A stretch of 64,000 nt of DNA from Gordius sp. MW1 (taxonomy: Eukaryota; Nematomorpha; Gordioida; Gordea; Gordiidae): NCBI GenBank assembly GCA_964036665.1, contig OZ038531.1, forward strand, positions 17,484,168 to 17,548,167, in the 5' to 3' direction. Shown piece after piece: positions 59,101 through 64,000 of the stretch. A program made the translations under genes and the position numbers. The notes beneath the pieces are model-generated. The model was not told where the DNA came from, made no database searches, and was given only the letters and a program-made list of their open reading frames with translations. Position 1 is the stretch's first letter; every line of letters starts with the position of its first letter.

Positions 59101-62100
59101 TGACTAAACATAAAGAGACCAAAAATTTGACCAGGAAATCTTTGGTTCGTTTATGTCTAGACGACTAAAACCAATGATCGACCAAACAGATCCCGGCAGA
59201 TTATGATGACCGTTGCTTACTTCTACATTATCTACTTAATCTGACCCCGGCCAAAGGCTCCAAAAAATATTATTTTAATAAAATTTTTGTTACAACACTA
59301 CCGACGATATTACAATATTAGTGTAACTCAGTCCCGACTCGTCCATAATTAGTGAAAAAAAGGATGTGACATTGTTGTAAAACCTTTCGCGCCTGTCTTT
59401 CGTCATTGTCGCGTTTAATCGGAATTATATTACACATATACCTAGCTACACACTAATAGAAAAGATCATTTGCACTTTTGACTGGTAGCCACCCCCTCCC
59501 CTTTGCAATAGGTCTGGGCTTTGTTGATATGATATATTATTGTAATCTATAATTTACTTATCGCGATCCCTTTGAAATGTAAGGATGGAGTGAAGAGGCC
59601 TTTTTAATCTGCGCCGATTTAGATTAAAACGTCCCCCGGTTTAGAGCCTTGTCGAATGGGGCGCTTACACGGCTGTTGTGAAATAAAATTGGATTTTTAA
59701 ATGAAAAATGTGTAAGTTGAATTGTTTTGGGCTAGTCATTTAGTTGGCGAAATCCATAAAATCTTGTAATACAGTGTCTGAAAAAAATTCAAATTTATGT
59801 GATCTCTATCAGAGACCAGAAAAGTCCAGCCCGTGGCCCGAACCTGCTCACCCGTCTCACGGGCCGGGCAACTGTTTTAAAATTTGGTTTTGGGCTGGCC
59901 CGGTCTGGCACCATAATAAGATTTGGGCTCAATGATATTTTTAAATAGTGTATTATTTTGTCACTTTTTTATTTAGTGTATCATATTTGTTAATCTTAGT
60001 TCTTCTTATAAAATTTTTTTAATTTTTTACAAAATATAATGATACTATTTTTAAAAAAAATTTAGAAAACATTATATCGGGCCAGGCAGTACGGGCAACT
60101 CTAATAATTCGGACATGGCCGAGCGAGCAGCTTAGTTATAAAATCAAGCCGGTTTTGGGCAAAAATTTTTTAACAAATCGGGCCGGTTTTGGGCAGAAAA
60201 ATTTTAACGAATCTCACCTCTGATCTCTTTATCTTGAATCATACCTCTTTGAAAACCCGCTCTTAATTCAACTGGATATTCTAAGATAAACAAAAAAAGA
60301 TTTTATGAACTCATTTAAAGGGTTTAGTGTACGTGCTTAATATTTATAGAGTTTTTAAAGAATGCCTGTTTAATCTAGATTCTAGATTTTGAGTCTCTAG
60401 AGTTGTCCCGATAAAATTATTATAAAATTTATCGGTTATTCTAAATTGGCTGTAAATAGTTTATGTGATGTAAGACCCTTTAGACGAACTGGCCACTCAA
60501 CAATTTAGGAATAATAGCAATTACACTACACAAATTAACATTACCGATTTTGGAAAAACTCTATATTTTTATGCATTTGGGTGATTAAAATGTGGCCATT
60601 ACTTGATCCTGTTGAATTATGAGAAAGATTTGCAAAAAATTTAATCAGTTTTGCTAACACTTTCGTAATTTTGAGAACCTTGAGATCTTAAACAACATAG
60701 AAGGCCGAAAATTTCAATAAAAATTATTATAATTACGCCTTCTTAACTATACTCGAACGTTTACCAATTCATTTGCACACGTTAATCTTCGATCAATTTG
60801 CCGTTATACAAATTATGATCTACCGTACTTTTTTCTATGACTCTTTGTCACCAATGTTGATGGTCAGTTTTTTCAACGTTAATTTCCATTTTTCTCTCTA
60901 TTTTTGCGTCTCTTTATTTATGTGGTATGTTTTGACATCGTGCTATATTCTGTAAATAGTTCCACATAACCTTGCTTGCGTCTTTCTCTTTTTCGTATTC
61001 CCCTTGCTAGTGTTTTCGAAAGACCTCGGTGTTGTTTGGTCGACATTTGTGGTTCAATTACGACTAACGGTCGACTATGGTCTCTTTTTCAAATTTGACC
61101 AAGTCTAGAGGTTGACTAAGAAAAACAGACCCCAAAACAACACTACCCGATGTTTATACTTGGAATATCCACCTCAATGTGTCTTTTTCAATTGCCTTTG
61201 ATGCATACATAGGAGCACAAAGCAGGGCTTCTTCATCGGAACGCAAGAGAGATATGGACTTGGGCAATGATGCCGTGAAGGATAGGCTAGCAGCTTTGGA
61301 AAAGCAGCTCGTCATCGAACACAAGGTTAAGCACGGGGCCGAAAATTTGATTCAAACTTTGAGGTATGTCCAACTTTTAGAAAAAAACTAACCCATTGGG
61401 GTCCCTGAAGACCCCAATCCGCTACTTTTGTAAATTATATAAAGGGGGAAATAACTAAAATTTTAGGTATTGCAATCACGTTTGAATTTTTTTCTGTTCT
61501 GATTTTGCAGATACTATCGAAATAGGAATAATGTGTAGTTAGCCTTGCCTTAACATTTTTGAAACGCTAATATTCTAACTTTGGCGTTATTACATATATT
61601 GCTAATGAATCTGTTAATTTAATAAAACTCCCTAAATTTCTAAAAATTTTACCTCAACGATGTAAATTCCATTATAATCTATATTATTTAAAAATATTAA
61701 TTCTTCGAGATTTTAGGGCTTCGATTAACTCAACATAATTTATTGTTTACTTAATTCTCTTTTAGCTAAAACTAGGTGAATTTTAACTCGAAATTCGCTG
61801 ACAGCAATATATTTTGTAGTGGTGGCTTGTTGAAAAACGGCTGGGTTTTGTTTGGTTGGCCTTTGGCCACGGTCGACTCTGATTGTTTTTATTTTGACTA
61901 CAACCAAAGGTCGACGGAACATAACTCAGCCGTTTTTAAAACACTACCGGTATACTCAATCACTATTTTTCAATCGTTTTATTGATCTTTGAAAAGTGTT
62001 CAGTTTCAATGTGTAATTACTTTGGTTTTTTATTGTTATTCGGTCTATATTTCGATCAATTTGGTTGTAAGCCTTTTTTCTAACCAAAATTTTACGTATA

Positions 62101-63753
62101 AATAATATGCCTTGCAAAAAACTTAGTTCGAATGCCGGAGTTAGCAAGGATAGGAAAATGTTGGCCGAAGCACAGCAAATGCTCGCTGACGCCAAAACCA
62201 AAATCGAATACATACGCATGCAATTGCTCAAGGTCCACGCTGTCAGAAATTCCACTGGAAACCTTCAAGCGACCCTGGGTTGGTTATAAGTCTTGCATTT
62301 ATAAGATAAACATCAATTTTTTGGTATATGTACAGTTTATTTATTTTGTCATATGATGTAGAAAATAAATTTATTATTGCTTATAAATAACATCTTTTGT
62401 TGAGATGAACATTAAATCAAAATGTTGATTGTTATAAATATTTGAAAACCATTAAAATATTGCGTGTGAATTATATACGCATGGGCGTAGCCAGCATTGG
62501 AATTAGATGGGGGCAATAATTACTGAAGGAGGGGTAAAATAATTATCTTTTGAAATTTTAGTCATAATTTTTATAAATTTCAACAAAATTTTGGATTTAA
62601 AGGGGGGCAGTCGCCCTTCCCTGCCCCCCCCCTTCCCTGGCTGACAATTTATATATATATAAATTGTAATGCCGATTTTCTGTCTTATGTAAAAAAGAAT
62701 CTCGAATATCATGGGATAAGCAGTGTTGATAAAAAATAATTTTTGAAACATAAACCTATACATTGGCAATATCTCTAGGTCTCCAAGCGGAATTGGGTAA
62801 CGGGGCCAAAGGGTCTGACCTGTTGAATTCGCTCGAGCTCAAAATAGAAGAATTGCGATACCGACTAACCATAGAAGCTGCAATTGTCGATGGTGCCAAA
62901 AACGTCCTCAAAATTATGCACGGCTCGAAATCTCTGGATAAAAAATCTCTGAACGAAGTAATTTTTGGATTTTATTAGCAGCAAAAGGAATGGGTCACGT
63001 TTTAACAATAAATACTAATTTAATAATAATTGAGTATCGATATCTTTGTCGTGTGTACCACCTTTTAAGTCAATTTATATTAATCTCTAGTGGTATTAGC
63101 TTGAAATTTCACAAATCGCTAATAAATTGACCCCCAAGGTCATCTTGTTTAATACATTCAAAATATCGAAATTTTGAGTCCGAACTGACCTCAAGCTAAC
63201 ATTTATCCCGCTAAACTCCCATAAAAGTTGTAATTTTTCATTAAATAGTTCCCCTTAACTTTATAACGTTTTTATCATGTGTCCGTAGAGTATTATTTTC
63301 TCGGTCTCTTTAAAAGTGGGAATTTTTATAAGGTTTATCGAATATTCCTTGCCCTACTAACAATTCGTTGAAATGTCAACTTGCGCATATTCAGGCACAG
63401 TTGAGGCTTACCGAATCCAGTCAGAAACTCGATTTGCTGAGGTGCGCCCTGGAAAAGAGGGTCGAAGAGCTCGGAACTCACCTTAACAAGGCGATCGATT
63501 CTAATGGTAGTAGTATGAGTAGTACTCACAAAGCCGAATTAGCCTCCAAAATGGCCCAACTTAGGGCCGAGCTCGAAGTGTCCAAGCAATTGACCGGCCC
63601 TTGTGGCTCGCCCCTTGGCCCATCCGGCTCTTATTACACCTCTAATAATGGGACGTCTCAGCAGTCTGGCAACAATATCGCCAGCTTATCCGCTTTGCGT
63701 AGCGTAACTACTTTCCCCAAACCCATAGCTGTGACGGGTACCCTGGAAGTTAG
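52623..63753 (+). CDS. PKN: protein kinase N (PKN/PRK), N-terminal half; continues past window
   Basis: A Rho/Rac effector Ser/Thr kinase controlling cytoskeleton and adhesion. Exons 52623-53130, 53731-53976, 61213-61363, 62127-62278, 62779-62957 and 63395-63753 join in frame to 531 residues plus 2 nt. A Pro/Gly-rich N-terminus is followed by HR1a (about 56-120; EIRKELKIKEGAAKL), a Pro/Ser linker (about 121-260), HR1b (about 268-349; EHKVKHGAENLIQTL, KDRKMLAEAQQML, TKIEYIRMQLL) and HR1c (about 365-445; LELKIEELRYRL, DGAKNVLKIM, ESSQKLDLLRCALEKRVEEL). The frame leaves the window at TGTLEVR, where the C2-like domain begins. The kinase domain lies beyond the window. The ATG at 52623 is the first in frame after a stop at 52575; an upstream non-coding exon may join at ACACACAG just before it. 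Intron 2 is 7.2 kb and full of MITEs. Confidence 0.95.
53731..53976 (+). CDS. PKN: PKN exon 2: proline/serine-rich linker
   Basis: Acceptor TTGTTTTCCAG. It encodes 82 low-complexity residues (LPSLPPPSPPTTCP) between HR1a and HR1b, with no domain. Assigned by matching phases, GC content and position; less certain than the HR1 exons. Ends phase 1 at AGAG|GTAATA. Confidence 0.7.
54628..54818. mobile_element. TAGTGTTG-type MITE, full-length (191 bp)
   Basis: Ends GTGTTGTAAAAATGGTTGG and CCCAGCCGTTTTTACAACAC, with GTCGACC / GGCCGACC inner matches. It shares its ends with the foldback element at 12567-16112. Confidence 0.75.
55705..56085. mobile_element. GC-rich GGGCTCGGGTCGGGC element with inserted G-tract MITE
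   Basis: CGGGCTCGGGTCGGGCTTGG and GCCCGGCCCGAC words on the left and GGACCCGGGCAGGTCTCTA on the right. A G-tract MITE (about 55900-56038, ending CTGGCTACGCCCATG) lies between. Confidence 0.5.
57088..57189. mobile_element. hAT-like MITE, left end truncated
   Basis: AGCCAGGTTTTGAATGGGGG to ATCTGGCTACGCCCATG; AATTTGAC / AATTTGGC flank it (7 of 8). 57190-58791 shows no exon I can support. Confidence 0.6.
58792..58956. mobile_element. hAT-like MITE
   Basis: CATGGGCATAGCATAGCCAG to CTCGGCTACGCCCATG; flanks CCCGAGAG / GCTGAGAG match at 6 of 8. Confidence 0.65.
59053..59298. mobile_element. TAGTGTTG-type MITE with internal insertion
   Basis: GTGTCGAAAAATGGCTGGGT to GTTACAACAC with TA outside both ends. 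It contains a GATGACCGTTGCTTACTTCT block also found at about 51760. Confidence 0.65.
59810..60222. mobile_element. hAT-like GC-rich non-autonomous element
   Basis: CAGAGACCAG to CTCACCTCTG, flanked by ATCTCTAT / ATCTCTTT (7 of 8). Same family as 24078-25296 and 3761-4135. Confidence 0.7.
61010..61143. mobile_element. TAGTGTTG-type MITE (134 bp)
   Basis: GTGTTTTCGAAAGACCTC to CCCAAAACAACAC with TA at both sides; it ends 69 bp before a PKN exon. Confidence 0.65.
61213..61363 (+). CDS. PKN: PKN exon 3: first half of HR1b
   Basis: Acceptor GCATACATAG. It encodes AQSRASSSERKRDMDLGND, then LEKQLVIEHKVKHGAENLIQ, and ends phase 2 at TTGAG|GTATGT. Confidence 0.92.
61819..61944. mobile_element. TAGTGTTG-type MITE in PKN intron
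   Basis: TAGTGGCTTGTTGAAAAACG to CAGCCGTTTTTAAAACACTA; 126 bp and strongly self-complementary. Confidence 0.65.
62127..62278 (+). CDS. PKN: PKN exon 4: second half of HR1b
   Basis: Acceptor AAAACTTAG. It encodes SNAGVSKDRKMLAEAQQML and TKIEYIRMQLLKV, and ends phase 1 at CCTGG|GTTGGT. Confidence 0.92.
62480..62645. mobile_element. hAT-like MITE, right end diverged
   Basis: CATGGGCGTAGCCAGC start, 62480; the right end fades at CTTCCCTGGCTG. Confidence 0.6.
62779..62957 (+). CDS. PKN: PKN exon 5: first half of HR1c
   Basis: Acceptor ATATCTCTAG. It encodes LQAELGNGAKGSDLLNSLEL through DGAKNVLKIMHGSKSLDKKS, and ends phase 0 at AACGAA|GTAATT. Confidence 0.93.
63395..63753 (+). CDS. PKN: PKN exon 6: end of HR1c and linker to C2-like domain
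   Basis: Acceptor GCGCATATTCAG. It encodes AQLRLTESSQKLDLLRCALE, a Ser/Gly-rich linker and VTGTLEVR, and ends phase 2 at GTTAG|GTAATT. Later exons are outside the window. Confidence 0.93.
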
Positions 63754-63798
63754 GTAATTTCCTTACGACACTACATGTACCTACAGGCATATTTACAA

Positions 63799-63940
63799 GT
63801 GTTGTGAAAACGGGTCGGTTTTGTTTGGTCGATCCTCGGGTTTAGTCGACTAAGCATAAGCGGACCTGAAGTTTTTAAATCTATTGTAGTCAACTACACC
63901 CAAAGGTCGGCCAAATAAAACTTGGCCGTTTTTAAAATAC
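63799..63940. mobile_element. TAGTGTTG-type MITE in PKN intron
   Basis: GTGTTGTGAAAACGGGTCGG to TTGGCCGTTTTTAAAATAC with GTCGACTAA and GTCGGCC inside. Confidence 0.65.
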
Positions 63941-64000
63941 ATTAAGTTTTTGCAAAATATCTGATTCTCGTTTTGAATTTTGTGAAAATTCTTATCTCGA

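Overview
The window is AT-rich animal nuclear DNA. It carries three multi-exon protein genes, all on the + strand, in a background dominated by non-autonomous transposons and tandem arrays. Standard splice signals, long introns and the families present (a cyclic-nucleotide-gated channel alpha subunit, RECQL5, protein kinase N) mark a bilaterian. The PKN HR1 repeats look more arthropod-like than vertebrate-like, so an ecdysozoan is my best guess, but the species cannot be named from this sequence.

Layout. 1-12.5 kb has no recognisable gene. It holds a tRNA-like sequence, degenerate TGAGCA/TGCTCA arrays, a 55-bp inverted repeat with TTAGGG-like motifs, an 8-unit array whose units each fold into a hairpin, a near-identical inverted repeat of about 340 bp, and poly-G-bearing MITEs. 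12.57-16.11 kb is a foldback element of about 3.5 kb: each arm has a unique part of about 480 bp followed by a 110-bp tandem array (13 units left, 5 right). 19.5-22.7 kb encodes a CNGA-type channel (N-terminal exon(s) not found). 23-28 kb is a chain of transposon copies with clear target duplications. 28.96-33.57 kb is a Ty3/gypsy LTR element on the - strand, CsRn1-like. 34.1-40.8 kb is a complete RECQL5 helicase gene of 4 exons and 1166 aa. 41-52 kb is repeats and unassigned sequence. 52.6 kb to the window end is the 5' half of protein kinase N, with all three HR1 domains in six exons; it runs off the window before the C2-like and kinase domains.

The three genes belong to unrelated processes: membrane signalling, DNA repair with transcription, and Rho-effector kinase signalling. 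Nothing suggests co-regulation. Exon joins were checked by reading-frame arithmetic: RECQL5 sums to exactly 1167 codons including stop, and each CNGA and PKN join preserves frame and family similarity.

The most distinctive non-genic content is the foldback element, the small MITEs that share its termini and cluster around PKN, and a large set of hAT-like MITEs, many with perfect 8-bp target-site duplications readable directly from the sequence.
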